Below, in pieces: positions 1 to 8,876 of a stretch of 60,480 nucleotides of DNA. The position numbers and the translations under genes are program-made. Position 1 is the stretch's first letter. Every line of letters starts with the position of its first letter. Under the pieces are notes generated by a model that was given only the letters and a program-made list of their open reading frames with translations, did not search any database and was not told where the DNA came from. The stretch is from assembly GCF_014697425.1 (NCBI RefSeq), contig NZ_JACJRU010000047.1, forward strand, positions 1 to 60,480, read 5' to 3'. This DNA is from Nostoc sp. FACHB-110 (GTDB lineage Bacteria > Cyanobacteriota > Cyanobacteriia > Cyanobacteriales > Nostocaceae).

Positions 1-110
1 GAGATTTTACCGCAGACCCATGAAACATTTGTGCAAGTTGCAATGATTCGGTTAATGCTGAGAAGACTGGCTTAATTGATTCGTTTAATACTTTCCAAAC
101 ATCCTCTAAG
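1..110 (+). mobile_element. 3' end of an IS5-type insertion sequence (partial)
   Basis: Bases 1-75 are an open frame that enters from outside the window and ends at TAA (73-75). The last residues, VAMIRLMLRRLA, match the usual C-terminus of IS5/IS427-type DDE transposases. About 15 bases downstream, around 90-106, lies ACTTTCCAAACATCCTC, which resembles the terminal inverted repeat of this group; the element probably ends there, next to a TA. The transposase core and left end are outside the window, so it cannot be told whether the copy is intact. Confidence 0.7.
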
Positions 111-144
111 AGTAGTTTGTCAATTCAACAAGATGGCGCAATTT

Positions 145-867
145 CTAGGTTAAACTTTCAGGTTCCACACCTAAAGCTTTTAATTGTTCAGCCAGTAATT
201 GCATTTTTTGTTCTGTTTGGATACGTAACTGTCGCTCAAAATTCAACTGTTCTTCCATTTCGTAAATACGTTCTTCTGGGGTAAGTAACCTTTGTCCTTG
301 CTCGTTATACCAATACAACCATTCTCGTGCAATACCTTGATAAATTCCTCGTTCTCTACCAATTCCTAAACCAATTTCTGGTAGCCAAATGGGGTTTCCT
401 GGTATTAAAAAATATTCGCCATCTTTTAATTGATAAACTTCCAGAGGTGGCTTTTTCTTACGCAGAGGTTTGTAGATAATGTAGTATAAAACACCTAATT
501 CTTTAGCGTAAAATTCTTTTTTGGTACTATATTCGCCATGACTGATTTGAGAAACGACCTCTAGTGCTAAGACTGGTGGTTGTTGTTCTTCCCACATCAC
601 ATAACTCAGGCGTAGGTCGCCATCAATAAAGCGTTTAACTCCTACGCTGAGAAAAGCATCAGGCGCGATCGCAGCTTTTTTCGGGTCATAATAAATTCCC
701 ATCTTCACCCCAAAAAACCAATCCCAACGCTCAGACCATGCAAAAGCGAGTGTCGATTTTAGCAAGCTGGGAATTAAATCTTGTAGTTCATTATCCACAG
801 GTGTATCCTCTGAGTCTGGTAGCTCTTCGGAAGATGGTAAACAGTGTAACGGGTTGTAGTTTAACAT
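145..867 (-). CDS. Uma2-family (DUF820) putative PD-(D/E)XK nuclease
   Basis: This protein of about 240 residues belongs to the Uma2 family, which is hugely expanded in cyanobacteria and has a restriction-endonuclease-like fold. Visible motifs are the PDAFLSV segment, LALEVVS with the acidic residue, and STKKEFYAKELGV followed by the YYIIY strand, in the family order. The C-terminal 45 residues are a charged helix (EERIYEMEEQLNFERQLRIQ), a common tail in the family. The start is taken at ATG 867; a start seven codons upstream (888) is possible. The biological role of the family is unsettled, with a link to mobile DNA proposed. It lies next to the IS remnant. Confidence 0.85.
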   Translation of the reverse strand: MLNYNPLHCLPSSEELPDSEDTPVDNELQDLIPSLLKSTLAFAWSERWDWFFGVKMGIYYDPKKAAIAPDAFLSVGVKRFIDGDLRLSYVMWEEQQPPVLALEVVSQISHGEYSTKKEFYAKELGVLYYIIYKPLRKKKPPLEVYQLKDGEYFLIPGNPIWLPEIGLGIGRERGIYQGIAREWLYWYNEQGQRLLTPEERIYEMEEQLNFERQLRIQTEQKMQLLAEQLKALGVEPESLT

Positions 868-1124
868 GAGTGGTATTAGTAGATGCAATTTCTAGAAAGA
901 TTTTAGAAAATAATGGAATTTTGATGTATGTAGATATCGCAAAGTTTTAATATCTAAATTAATAATTTAGTTTTAGTGAGAATCAAACTGAGCCACAATT
1001 AAATTTAGGTGAGATAATTTTTGTCAAGTACCATACAGTCAATTTACTATAGAAATTTAAATGAGGTGGGGAAAATTTTAGGCATTATTAAAAGCTTTAT
1101 CGAGTCTAAGAATTAGCTGTATAC

Positions 1125-1152
1125 AAAAAAGGCGAGTATAAAACCCGCCTAA
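1125..1152 (-). terminator. Rho-independent terminator after ndhD
   Basis: On the minus strand AGGCG and CGCCT pair around an 11-base loop (1130-1150) and are followed by six T. It sits 30 bases after the ndhD stop. The rest of 889-1124 is AT-rich with no gene seen. Confidence 0.75.
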
Positions 1153-1181
1153 AAAAATGAATTTTATTTACAAATCTCTGA

Positions 1182-2759
1182 CTAATTACCAATTGTTGGC
1201 GCATTCAATGAAAGCTTTGGTGCTTCTTCTTTTTTCTGTGCTAACGTCGGCACAGAATCGCGCAATCTAGCTGTCAATTGTACGGTTGTAGAGTCGTAAA
1301 TTTGCGTCAGCAATTTGGGATAGAAACCAATACCAATAATTGGTACTAGCAAACAAGCAATGATAAAGACTTCGCGGGGTTCGGCATCGATAAGTTTTTG
1401 GTGAGAAACCAATTCTTCGTTTTCTTTGCCGTAGAATATTTCCCGCAACATTGATAGCAAATAAATTGGCGTTAAAATCACACCAACTGCCATCAAAAAT
1501 ACCACGATGACTTTAAAGGTAGAGCTATAAGCATCGCTAGTGGCAAAACCCACAAATACCATTAATTCTGCAACGAAACCACTCATTCCTGGCAATGCTA
1601 AAGAAGCCATTGAACAGGCGGTAAACATAGCAAAAATTTTCTGCATTCGCTTACCAACCCCACCCATTTCATCTAGCATCAGGGTGTGTGTGCGATCGTA
1701 AGTTGCACCTACCAAGAAGAACAAACTCGCCCCAATTAAGCCGTGTGAAACCATTTGTAGAACTGCGCCACTCAAGCCTAAATCGGTGAAGGAAGCGATA
1801 CCGATAGTTACAAAGCCCATGTGGGAAATTGAGGAGTAGGCAATTTTGCGCTTGAGGTTGCGCTGGGCAAAGGATGTTAAGGCGGCATAGATGATGTTAA
1901 CTACCCCTAAGATGACGAGAACCGGGGCAAAATAAGCATGGGCATCTGGTAACATTTGGGCATTCATCCGAATCAAGGCATAACCGCCCATTTTCAAGAG
2001 AATACCTGCTAGTAACATATGCACAGGTGCTGTAGCTTCACCGTGGGCATCAGGTAGCCAAGTATGCAGGGGAATGATGGGTAATTTGACGGCGTAGGCA
2101 ATCAAAAAGCCAGCATAGAGTAACAGTTGGAAATTGAGGGCGTAATCTTTGAGACCGAGAGAGTGCATATCAAAGGTGACTGTATCGCCATAAAAGGCCA
2201 TCGTCAACGCGCCGACCAAAATAAACAGCGAACCGCCAGCAGTGTACAAAATAAACTTGGTCGCTGCGTATTGCCGCTTTTTACCACCCCAAATTGCCAA
2301 CAGTAGGTAAACCGGAATCAATTCCAGTTCCCACACCAAGAAAAATAGCAGCATATCCTGGACAGCAAATACGGCAATCTGTCCGCCATACATCGCCAGG
2401 ATTAAAAAGTAAAACAGCCTGGGCTTGAGGGTCACAGGCCACGCTGCTAAAGTCGCTAGGGTAGTAATAAATCCGGTCAAAATAATTAGGGGCATAGATA
2501 AGCCATCTGCCCCTACTGACCACTTCAAATCTAGTTGTGGAACCCAGGCATAACTTTCAACTAGCTGCAAATCTGGGTTGGAGAAGTCGTACCCGGTGTA
2601 AAAGGCGTAGACAATCAGCGCGAAGTCTATCAACCCGACAATCAGGGAATACCAACGCACTGTTTTACCATCTTTATCCGGGATAATCGGAATCAAGAGT
2701 GATGCCGCAATCGGCAAGAGGATAATTGTCGTCAGCCACGGGAAATTAGCTGTATTCAT
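1182..2759 (-). CDS. ndhD: NDH-1 subunit 4 (NdhD, proton-pumping membrane subunit)
   Basis: This protein of about 525 residues is one of the antiporter-like membrane subunits of cyanobacterial NDH-1, which carries out respiration and cyclic electron flow around photosystem I in the thylakoid. It has about 14 hydrophobic segments. Typical Proton_antipo_M sequence includes the FFLVWELELIPVYLL segment with its key glutamate, the lysine-containing KLPIIPLHTWLPDAHGEATAPVHMLLAG helix and the ISHMGFV region. The open frame begins GTG-ATG; the ATG at 2759 is preferred. NdhD forms differ between the respiratory (D1/D2) and CO2-uptake (D3/D4) complexes. Closeness to an ndhF1-type gene suggests the D1 type, but this is inference. 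A histidine kinase gene separates it from ndhF, so the two are not simply adjacent. Confidence 0.95.
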   Translation of the reverse strand: MNTANFPWLTTIILLPIAASLLIPIIPDKDGKTVRWYSLIVGLIDFALIVYAFYTGYDFSNPDLQLVESYAWVPQLDLKWSVGADGLSMPLIILTGFITTLATLAAWPVTLKPRLFYFLILAMYGGQIAVFAVQDMLLFFLVWELELIPVYLLLAIWGGKKRQYAATKFILYTAGGSLFILVGALTMAFYGDTVTFDMHSLGLKDYALNFQLLLYAGFLIAYAVKLPIIPLHTWLPDAHGEATAPVHMLLAGILLKMGGYALIRMNAQMLPDAHAYFAPVLVILGVVNIIYAALTSFAQRNLKRKIAYSSISHMGFVTIGIASFTDLGLSGAVLQMVSHGLIGASLFFLVGATYDRTHTLMLDEMGGVGKRMQKIFAMFTACSMASLALPGMSGFVAELMVFVGFATSDAYSSTFKVIVVFLMAVGVILTPIYLLSMLREIFYGKENEELVSHQKLIDAEPREVFIIACLLVPIIGIGFYPKLLTQIYDSTTVQLTARLRDSVPTLAQKKEEAPKLSLNAPTIGN

Positions 2760-3027
2760 CACAATTTGTCTACAATCAAAATCATGTTTATCAAGGAAGC
2801 CCTAGCTATTAAGTAGCAGCTTTTTGGGGATTTGGCATTCCTTGTTAGGTTGATTTAATTAAGTGAACAATCCCCATTGGTGGTTTTGGTAGTATCTTTT
2901 AACTTTAGCGGTGACTCAGTATCGGTGAGAATACCCGCTTTCAGCCTGTGATTTACCGAAAATTTTAGGACTGCGATCGCTCCAATCACTACAATTAGTA
3001 ATTATTTTTTATTTACCCCTGGCAAAT

Positions 3028-5166
3028 TCAATGCTCTTGCGTTAAATGAATGGGAATTGTAATGATAAATTCCGCCCCCTGTCCTAAAGAGGAAATACAT
3101 TCTAAAGACCCTCGATGTCTGTTAGTAATAATTTGGTAACTAATAGACAAACCCATCCCAGTTCCTTTACCTACAGGTTTATTGGTATAAAAGGGATCAA
3201 ATATTTTTTGCTTGACTTTATCTGACATCCCAAAACCATTATCGATAATACTGATTTTGACTTGTTTGGGGTTAGGCATTTCTGTACGAATATAAATAGT
3301 TGGTGTTTGCTGCTGATAATTTTCTTCGATAGCATCAATAGCATTCAGCAAAATATTCATAAATACTTGGTTAAGCTGCCCAGCATAACATTCAACTAAA
3401 GGTAAATTACAATATTCTTTGATAACTAAAATATTGGGTCTGTTTGTTTTCGATGTCAGCCGATGCTCTAAAAGCATTAAAGTGCTTTCAATCCCCTCAT
3501 GTATATCAGTAAATTTTAAATCAGACTCATCCAAACGGGAAAATGTACGTAGCGAAGTCACAATTTCTCGAATGCGGCTTGCTCCCAGCGTCATGGAAGA
3601 ATAAAGTTTTGGCAAATCTTCCACTAAAAATTCTAAGTCAATATCTTCTGCTGCTGCTTTAATCTCTAAGGCTGCTTCTGGATAATGATATTGGTAAAGC
3701 TTGAGAATTTTCAGCAAATTTTGAGCATATTGATAGGCGTGTTTGAGATTACCAAAAATAAAGTTAACTGGGTTATTAATTTCGTGAGCTACACCTGCTA
3801 CTAGTTGACCTAGAGAAGACATTTTCTCGCTTTGAATCAGCTGTAATTGAGTATATTGCAATTCTTTTAAAGCTTGCTCAAGTTCTTTGGCTTTGTTGCT
3901 CAGTTGGGCTTCTGCTTGTTTGCGCGCAGTAATGTCATTGCGAATAGCGACATATTGTTGAGGTTTACCTTGAGCATCTAATAATGGCACAATAGTTGTA
4001 TCCACCCAATAATAAGTACCATCTTTCGCCAAATTGTTCACTTCACCTTTCCAAACTTGTCCCTGACTAATAGTTCGCCACATTTCTTGAAAAAAGGCTG
4101 GAGAGTGATAGCCAGAATTGATGATTCTATGGGTTTTACCAATTAGTTCTTCTGGGTTATATTGCGAGATTTGACAAAATTTATCATTGACATATTCAAT
4201 AATGCCTTGATTGTTGGTTATAGCGACAATCGATGATTGGTCTAAAGCAAATTTAATATCTGCGACTTCTTTTAGAGATTTTTTTAAAGTTATTTCTGCT
4301 TGTTTGCGAGCAGTAATATCATTGCGAATAGCGACATATTGTTGAGGTTTACCTTGAGCATCTAGTAATGGCACAATAGTTGTATCCACCCAATAATAAG
4401 TACCATCTTTCGCCAGATTTTTGACTTCGCCTTTCCAGACGTCTCCTTGGCTAATAGTTTGCCACATTTCTTGAAAAAAGGCTGGAGAGTGATAGCCAGA
4501 ATTGATAATTCTATGGGTTTTACCAATTAGTTCTTCTGGGTTATATTGCGAGATTTGGCAAAACTTATCATTGACATATTCAATAATGCCTTGATTATTT
4601 GTGACAGCAACAATCGATGATTGGTCTAACGCAAATTTGATATCTGCTGCTTCTTTTAGAGATTTTTTTAGAGCTATTTCTGCTTTTTGATAAGCCGTAA
4701 TATGTGTATTTTTATGATGTGTAATGTCTTCAATAATTGACAAAAAACCAGTTAGATTTCCTTGAAAATCAATCAACGGAGTATAATGCCACTCGCAAGT
4801 AATAATTTTGCCTTCTTTCGTAAAATTTTCATGAATGCAGCGAGTTGCTTGTTGTTGCTTGAGGAATGTAGATATTAATTGGTTGAGATTGTCTTTCGCT
4901 TCGTTAGGGATAATTAGTTCGCTTACATGACGATTCAGTGCTTCTTGTTTACTATAACCAAAAATACTTTCGGCTGTGGGATTCCAGTTGATAACCTCAA
5001 AGGCCGTGTTCCACTGAATTATTCCTAAAGGATGATGCTCAATCAAGAAAAACAATTGATTTTGCGTTGCTTGAAGTGCTTGCTGTGTATTCTGTAAATC
5101 TACTATCAGCTGATCTCTGGGCTGGTAAAAGTTTTGTAACTCTTTATCCATAGATTCAGGAAACAT
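3028..5166 (-). CDS. Three-PAS sensor histidine kinase
   Basis: This 712-residue protein has no obvious transmembrane segment, so it is probably a cytosolic sensor. Domains in order are an N-terminal coiled coil (about 15-40), PAS1 (about 40-150), PAS2 (about 175-290), PAS3 (about 303-418), HisKA with the phosphoacceptor H461 in GVAHEINNPV, and HATPase_c from about 590 to the end (N-box NILLNAIDA, G-boxes DNGFGMSD and GKGTGMGLSIS). PAS2 and PAS3 are nearly identical, with an exact 128-residue (384-base) repeat period. No receiver domain or regulator gene is attached, so its partner is unknown. A GGAG motif lies 10 bases before the ATG. It lies between ndhF and ndhD on the same strand, but a terminator follows ndhF and about 500 bases separate them. 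Confidence 0.92.
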   Translation of the reverse strand: MFPESMDKELQNFYQPRDQLIVDLQNTQQALQATQNQLFFLIEHHPLGIIQWNTAFEVINWNPTAESIFGYSKQEALNRHVSELIIPNEAKDNLNQLISTFLKQQQATRCIHENFTKEGKIITCEWHYTPLIDFQGNLTGFLSIIEDITHHKNTHITAYQKAEIALKKSLKEAADIKFALDQSSIVAVTNNQGIIEYVNDKFCQISQYNPEELIGKTHRIINSGYHSPAFFQEMWQTISQGDVWKGEVKNLAKDGTYYWVDTTIVPLLDAQGKPQQYVAIRNDITARKQAEITLKKSLKEVADIKFALDQSSIVAITNNQGIIEYVNDKFCQISQYNPEELIGKTHRIINSGYHSPAFFQEMWRTISQGQVWKGEVNNLAKDGTYYWVDTTIVPLLDAQGKPQQYVAIRNDITARKQAEAQLSNKAKELEQALKELQYTQLQLIQSEKMSSLGQLVAGVAHEINNPVNFIFGNLKHAYQYAQNLLKILKLYQYHYPEAALEIKAAAEDIDLEFLVEDLPKLYSSMTLGASRIREIVTSLRTFSRLDESDLKFTDIHEGIESTLMLLEHRLTSKTNRPNILVIKEYCNLPLVECYAGQLNQVFMNILLNAIDAIEENYQQQTPTIYIRTEMPNPKQVKISIIDNGFGMSDKVKQKIFDPFYTNKPVGKGTGMGLSISYQIITNRHRGSLECISSLGQGAEFIITIPIHLTQEH
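3900..4683 (-). repeat. Tandem duplication of a PAS-coding segment (384-bp period)
   Basis: Two successive segments within the histidine kinase gene are almost identical. For example, the run beginning ATTGCGAATAGCGACATATT occurs at 3937 and again at 4321. The period of 384 bases is exactly 128 codons. The encoded copies differ at about five of 128 residues, which indicates recent duplication or ongoing gene conversion. Confidence 0.93.
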
Positions 5167-5542
5167 AATTATTCATCTCCAAACAAATTAGAAGCTATTG
5201 TGCGAAAGCACTAGCTTCTGGTGTTCTTATTATTAATATTTCCCAATTCAGCCTTAGTAATTCACGCTTGTAGTAAACTAGAAAATCATCTAATCGGCAA
5301 TTCAAGTTAATTGGCAACTAAAATCAATAGCACTCCTTGATTACGCATAATCCTACATTCAGAGATAATTCAATTTAGTTGAAGTAAGCTTAGTGGCTAG
5401 CGGTGCATCAGAAATTTGCTAGGGCAGAGAGATTAAATTAAACCAATAACATCAATATTAATGATGATTATTCAGTTAAAAATCAATTTTAATTATTAAA
5501 TCAAAATCTTGAACTGAGCGCGGAATTCTTTGAATACTTCTA

Positions 5543-5580
5543 GGGGGTAAGAAGTCTTTGTCAATGTACTTCTTACCCCC
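5543..5580. repeat. Perfect 13-bp inverted repeat between ndhF and the kinase
   Basis: GGGGGTAAGAAGT (5543-5555) and ACTTCTTACCCCC (5568-5580) pair perfectly around a 12-base loop. No T-run follows on either strand, so it is not a classical terminator. It lies downstream of the ndhF terminator and could stabilise a 3' end or be a dispersed palindrome. The rest of 5167-5540 is AT-rich with no gene recognised; the kinase promoter must lie there. Confidence 0.7.
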
Positions 5581-5631
5581 TTGATTTGGTTGATCATTTT
5601 GTCTCTCAAAACAGAGTCTCATTAAGACTCG

Positions 5632-5667
5632 GAAAAAATTTAGGGGCGGACATCTGCCCACCCCTAG
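5632..5667 (-). terminator. Rho-independent terminator after ndhF
   Basis: Directly after the ndhF stop the minus strand reads TAGGGGTGG, a short loop, then CCGCCCCTA, followed by a T-rich tail (AATTTTTT). The stem has one mismatch. Position and T-run fit an intrinsic terminator, so ndhF is probably not cotranscribed with the kinase. Confidence 0.8.
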
Positions 5668-5672
5668 AAAAA

Positions 5673-7763
5673 TCAGGTGATACCAAAAACGATCACCAAG
5701 CCTAAAACTGCACCAAACACAATCAATGCATAGAATTGAACGCGACCGTTTTCTAAATATTTCAACCCTTCGCCGCTGACTAGGGTGAAAAATCCGGTCA
5801 AGTTAACAGCACCATCAACAACGCGGAAGTCCACTTCCATGACTTGTCTAGCTAGACGACGCAAGCCAAGGACGAAGACGCGATGGTAAATGTCATCAAA
5901 GTACCACTTGTTGAGGGATAGCTCATACAGGGGTTTGATTTTCTCAGCGATCGCACCTGGGTCAATTTTCCCACGCAAGTACATCAAGGAAGCCAAGGTA
6001 ATCCCAATCAAGGAAATTCCGACAGAAGCCCCCGCCATAATATAAAATTCCGTCGGCTCGAATTCGGCGGCTTTTTCTATAACTTCGGTAAGAGTTTCGT
6101 TGGGTGAGTAAATAAATTCCTCAAAGTAGTTAGCAAAGGGAGTCCCTAGCAAACCAACTAAAATCGAAGGCACAGCCAAGACAACTAATGGCAAGGTCAT
6201 CGTCCACGGTGACTCATGAGGAGTATCGCTGTGATGACCGTGGGAACCATGATGGTCTCCTGTGGCAGCTAGTTCACCATGTTTCATCGCCCCAGGGCCA
6301 AAATTGGGGGCTGGTTCAGCTGCTTCCAGTTCCAGGATGATTGTAGAGGCTTTTTTAAGCTTGTCTTTGATTTTCTCGTCAGTACCCCGGAATTTGCCTT
6401 CAAATGTCATGAAATACATTCTGAACATATAAAAGGCAGTGATACCCGCAGTTAGCCAGCCAACTATCCACAAAAAGGGATTCGCCGCAAAAGCTTTACC
6501 GAGAATTTCGTCTTTTGACCAGAAACCAGCAAAAGGAGGAACACCAGAAATTGCCAAGCAACCAATTAAGAAAGTTGTGGCGGTAACTGGCATATATTTT
6601 CGCAGTTTACCCATCAGCCGCATATCTTGGGCTAATGCAGGGTCATGGCCAACGACTCCTTCCATTCCGTGAATCACAGAACCGGAACCCAAGAACAGCA
6701 TCGCCTTGAAATAGGCGTGAGTCATGAGGTGAAACAAACCAGCACTGTAAGCACCCACTCCCATCGCCATCACCATGTAACCCAATTGGGAAATGGTGGA
6801 GTAAGCCAAGCCTTTTTTGATGTCGTTTTGCGTAATCGCAATTGTCGCCCCTAAAAATGCTGTAAATGCACCAGTAAAGGCAATCACATTCATCGCTGCG
6901 GGAACATGTTCAAAAACAGGGTACATCCGCGCGATTAAGAACACACCCGCCGCCACCATTGTGGCGGCGTGGATTAAGGCAGAAATGGGGGTTGGCCCTT
7001 CCATCGCGTCTGGTAGCCAGACGTGCAAAGGGAATTGCGCTGATTTGGCAACGGGGCCTAAGAAGACTAAAATCGCAAACAGAATGGCGAGGAAATTGCT
7101 CACTGTACCTGCTTGCACTAGTTGAGCGAGGCGATCGCCCATAATATCAAACTCGAAGCTGCCTGTTGCCCAAAACAGCCCCAAAATACCCAATAACAGA
7201 CCAAAGTCACCAACACGGTTGGTGACAAATGCTTTTTGACAGGCATCTGCGGCTGACTTGCGATCGTACCAAAAGCCGACCAGCAAGTAAGAACACATAC
7301 CTACTAGTTCCCAGAATATATAAATTTGCACCAAGTTAGGACTGACCACCAGACCCAACATCGAAGAGCCAAATAAGCTCAAATAGGCGTAAAACCTTAC
7401 ATATCCAGGATCATGAGCCATATAGCCATCAGTGTAGACCATGACTAAAAAGGCTACGGTTGTCACAATTACCAGCATCAGGGCTGTCAGGTGGTCAATA
7501 GTGTAGCCCATGCTCAGATGAAAATTTCCGGCTGCGGCCCACTCCAAAGTTCTTAGATAAGTTGGGTGTCCTTGAATTTGGCTCCACAGCAAGGCAAACG
7601 ACAAACCCATCGCTGCTCCCATTAAGGAGATAATCAACACAGCGTTGAGCTGTCGCAGGCGGTTAGTCACCTGATTGATCGAAATTAATCCCAAACCGAC
7701 CAGCATTGCCCCTAAAAGCGGCAAAACCGGAATCAGCCAGGCATATTCATAGATTGCTTCCAT
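5673..7763 (-). CDS. ndhF: NDH-1 subunit 5 (NdhF, NDH-1L type)
   Basis: This protein of about 696 residues is the largest proton-pumping membrane subunit of NDH-1, homologous to NuoL/ND5. The N-terminal third has the family segment FWELVGMCSYLLVGFWYDRK, and the lysine helix region reads SAQFPLHVWLPDAMEGPTPISALIHAATMV. A His-rich loop (GDHHGSHGHHSD) sits in the variable C-terminal part, and a last membrane segment closes the protein, as in NDH-1L NdhF. The frame begins GTG-ATG; the ATG at 7763 is chosen. A hairpin upstream at 7800-7840 lies in the leader. The order rbcR-nnrU-ndhF-ndhD is, from memory, a conserved neighbourhood in Nostocales. Confidence 0.95.
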   Translation of the reverse strand: MEAIYEYAWLIPVLPLLGAMLVGLGLISINQVTNRLRQLNAVLIISLMGAAMGLSFALLWSQIQGHPTYLRTLEWAAAGNFHLSMGYTIDHLTALMLVIVTTVAFLVMVYTDGYMAHDPGYVRFYAYLSLFGSSMLGLVVSPNLVQIYIFWELVGMCSYLLVGFWYDRKSAADACQKAFVTNRVGDFGLLLGILGLFWATGSFEFDIMGDRLAQLVQAGTVSNFLAILFAILVFLGPVAKSAQFPLHVWLPDAMEGPTPISALIHAATMVAAGVFLIARMYPVFEHVPAAMNVIAFTGAFTAFLGATIAITQNDIKKGLAYSTISQLGYMVMAMGVGAYSAGLFHLMTHAYFKAMLFLGSGSVIHGMEGVVGHDPALAQDMRLMGKLRKYMPVTATTFLIGCLAISGVPPFAGFWSKDEILGKAFAANPFLWIVGWLTAGITAFYMFRMYFMTFEGKFRGTDEKIKDKLKKASTIILELEAAEPAPNFGPGAMKHGELAATGDHHGSHGHHSDTPHESPWTMTLPLVVLAVPSILVGLLGTPFANYFEEFIYSPNETLTEVIEKAAEFEPTEFYIMAGASVGISLIGITLASLMYLRGKIDPGAIAEKIKPLYELSLNKWYFDDIYHRVFVLGLRRLARQVMEVDFRVVDGAVNLTGFFTLVSGEGLKYLENGRVQFYALIVFGAVLGLVIVFGIT

Positions 7764-7798
7764 CACTGACGCGTACTTTTAGAATTCTTGACTAGCTT

Positions 7799-7841
7799 AG
7801 GACAGTTTTGCGGCGGCTGTCCTCCGCAGGCAACTGTCCAG
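7799..7841. repeat. Hairpin in the ndhF leader
   Basis: GGACAGTT and AACTGTCC form the outer 8-bp stem, with a GC-rich inner hairpin (TGCGG/CCGCA). It lies 35-80 bases upstream of the ndhF start. Similar GC-rich small palindromes are scattered through Nostoc-type genomes, so it may be a dispersed repeat rather than a regulatory leader. Confidence 0.5.
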
Positions 7842-7886
7842 GTTGGAACTGTTAATAATTGTGACACACACCCCTGACGATAAAAT

Positions 7887-7914
7887 ACCCCACCTAAAGG
7901 CAATTAGGCGGGGT
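7887..7914. terminator. Hairpin, probable terminator
   Basis: ACCCC-A-CCTAA and TTAGG-C-GGGGT pair with one internal mismatch around a 6-base loop. On the minus strand it is followed by ATTTTAT. It could back up termination of the thioredoxin-like gene. Confidence 0.5.
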
Positions 7915-7963
7915 AATTAAGCATGGTTTTAGATTTGCTAAATGATTTCACCAAGTGCATAGT

Positions 7964-8020
7964 CAAAAGTCAATGGTCAATAGCAATTAATTTCAACTAT
8001 TGACTATTGACTTTTAAATT
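7964..8020. repeat. Heptamer-type repeat forming a long stem after the thioredoxin gene
   Basis: AAAAGTCAATGGTCAATAG and CTATTGACTATTGACTTTT pair over 19 bases with a single G-T wobble. The arms are built from a 7-base unit (roughly TCAATAG), as in the short tandem heptamer repeats of heterocystous cyanobacteria. It lies immediately after the stop of the gene at 8024 and may act as its terminator. Confidence 0.65.
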
Positions 8021-8023
8021 AAT

Positions 8024-8404
8024 CTATGCAGTTCGACATTCTAAATCTGCCATTTGATTGTATATTTTTGAATGATTGGTATAGGTAAGTTTGATTTCTT
8101 CTAAAGCCATACGTAAATCGTCTCTGCCACGAAAACCTTCTAAGCGATGACGGATTGTGCCGTTCTCTACTAAAAGTAATGTGGGTAGTGACTTTAGTCG
8201 ATAAGTGTTAGAAAGTTTAAAATTTTCGTCAGCATTTACTCCGACTAATTTTATTTGATCCCCACATTGAGATTTAAATTGCAGTAATAAAGGGTGAATA
8301 ATGCGGCATAAGCCGCACCAAGGTGCTTCAAAATTAACTAAAACAGGTATTGGAGATTCTAAAACTTCTTGAGTAAATGTCCGCTCACTAACCGACAACA
8401 CCAT
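8024..8404 (-). CDS. Thioredoxin-fold protein with a WCGLC active site
   Basis: This protein of about 126 residues has a single thioredoxin domain: strand VLVNFEAPWCGLC (cysteines at about 30 and 33), central KLVGVNADEN, and the cis-proline turn SLPTLLLVENG. The active-site pair is CGLC, not the usual CGPC, and a tail after residue 105 ends LECRTA. From memory, a cyanobacterial group usually called TrxC has this CGLC site and shows weak or no classical disulfide reductase activity; assignment to it is inference. The start is ATG 8404, because the 16 residues upstream do not fit the fold. It stands alone and is followed by a heptamer stem. Confidence 0.85.
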   Translation of the reverse strand: MVLSVSERTFTQEVLESPIPVLVNFEAPWCGLCRIIHPLLLQFKSQCGDQIKLVGVNADENFKLSNTYRLKSLPTLLLVENGTIRHRLEGFRGRDDLRMALEEIKLTYTNHSKIYNQMADLECRTA

Positions 8405-8539
8405 GATGCCTCGAAAATTATAGGGTTTTAATATCAAACTAGCTATCAGCAAGGAGAACTGGCAACCCAGTCAGCACCTAATAGAAGCTTTCAGGATGAA
8501 GATGATGACACAACTACTTCCGTTTTGATTTTAACTCTG

Positions 8540-8578
8540 ACAAAAAAGCCAGCACGAAAATCGCGGTGGCTTTTTTAT
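8540..8578. terminator. Bidirectional terminator hairpin
   Basis: AAAAAAGCCA and TGGCTTTTTT form a perfect 10-bp stem around a 15-base loop, with A/T runs on both sides. It most likely ends the leftward NnrU-type gene, though about 300 bases after its stop. The rest of 8405-8876 has no recognisable gene. Confidence 0.7.
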
Positions 8579-8876
8579 TTTTGAAATCCTGATTGCCGTG
8601 AACTCGTGTGAGATTTTAGATTTGAGATTTTTTGGTTGCTACCCTGTTCCTTGTATCTGGAACAAACACAAAAAAGTGGATAGGGTCAATCCCAAAGCGG
8701 AAATCCAAAATCCAAAACTTGGTTGACCTGCGACATACCACTATCAAAGACTTAACTTGGCTGAGTGTACTCCCACTGACAACTAATTGATTAGATCGTA
8801 CATTGATTCGGTAGCAATTGATAAGTTTAAATTAGCAACTACGCGAATTTTTTGTTGATATGGGGATCGATAAAAA

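Noticed and set aside
5476..5661. 61-codon frame after ndhF
   Set aside because: It covers the ndhF terminator and a perfect inverted repeat; not a gene.
6439..7144. Antisense open frames of 60-102 codons on the + strand inside ndhF
   Set aside because: They lie opposite the conserved ndhF reading frame and have no ribosome sites or family resemblance.
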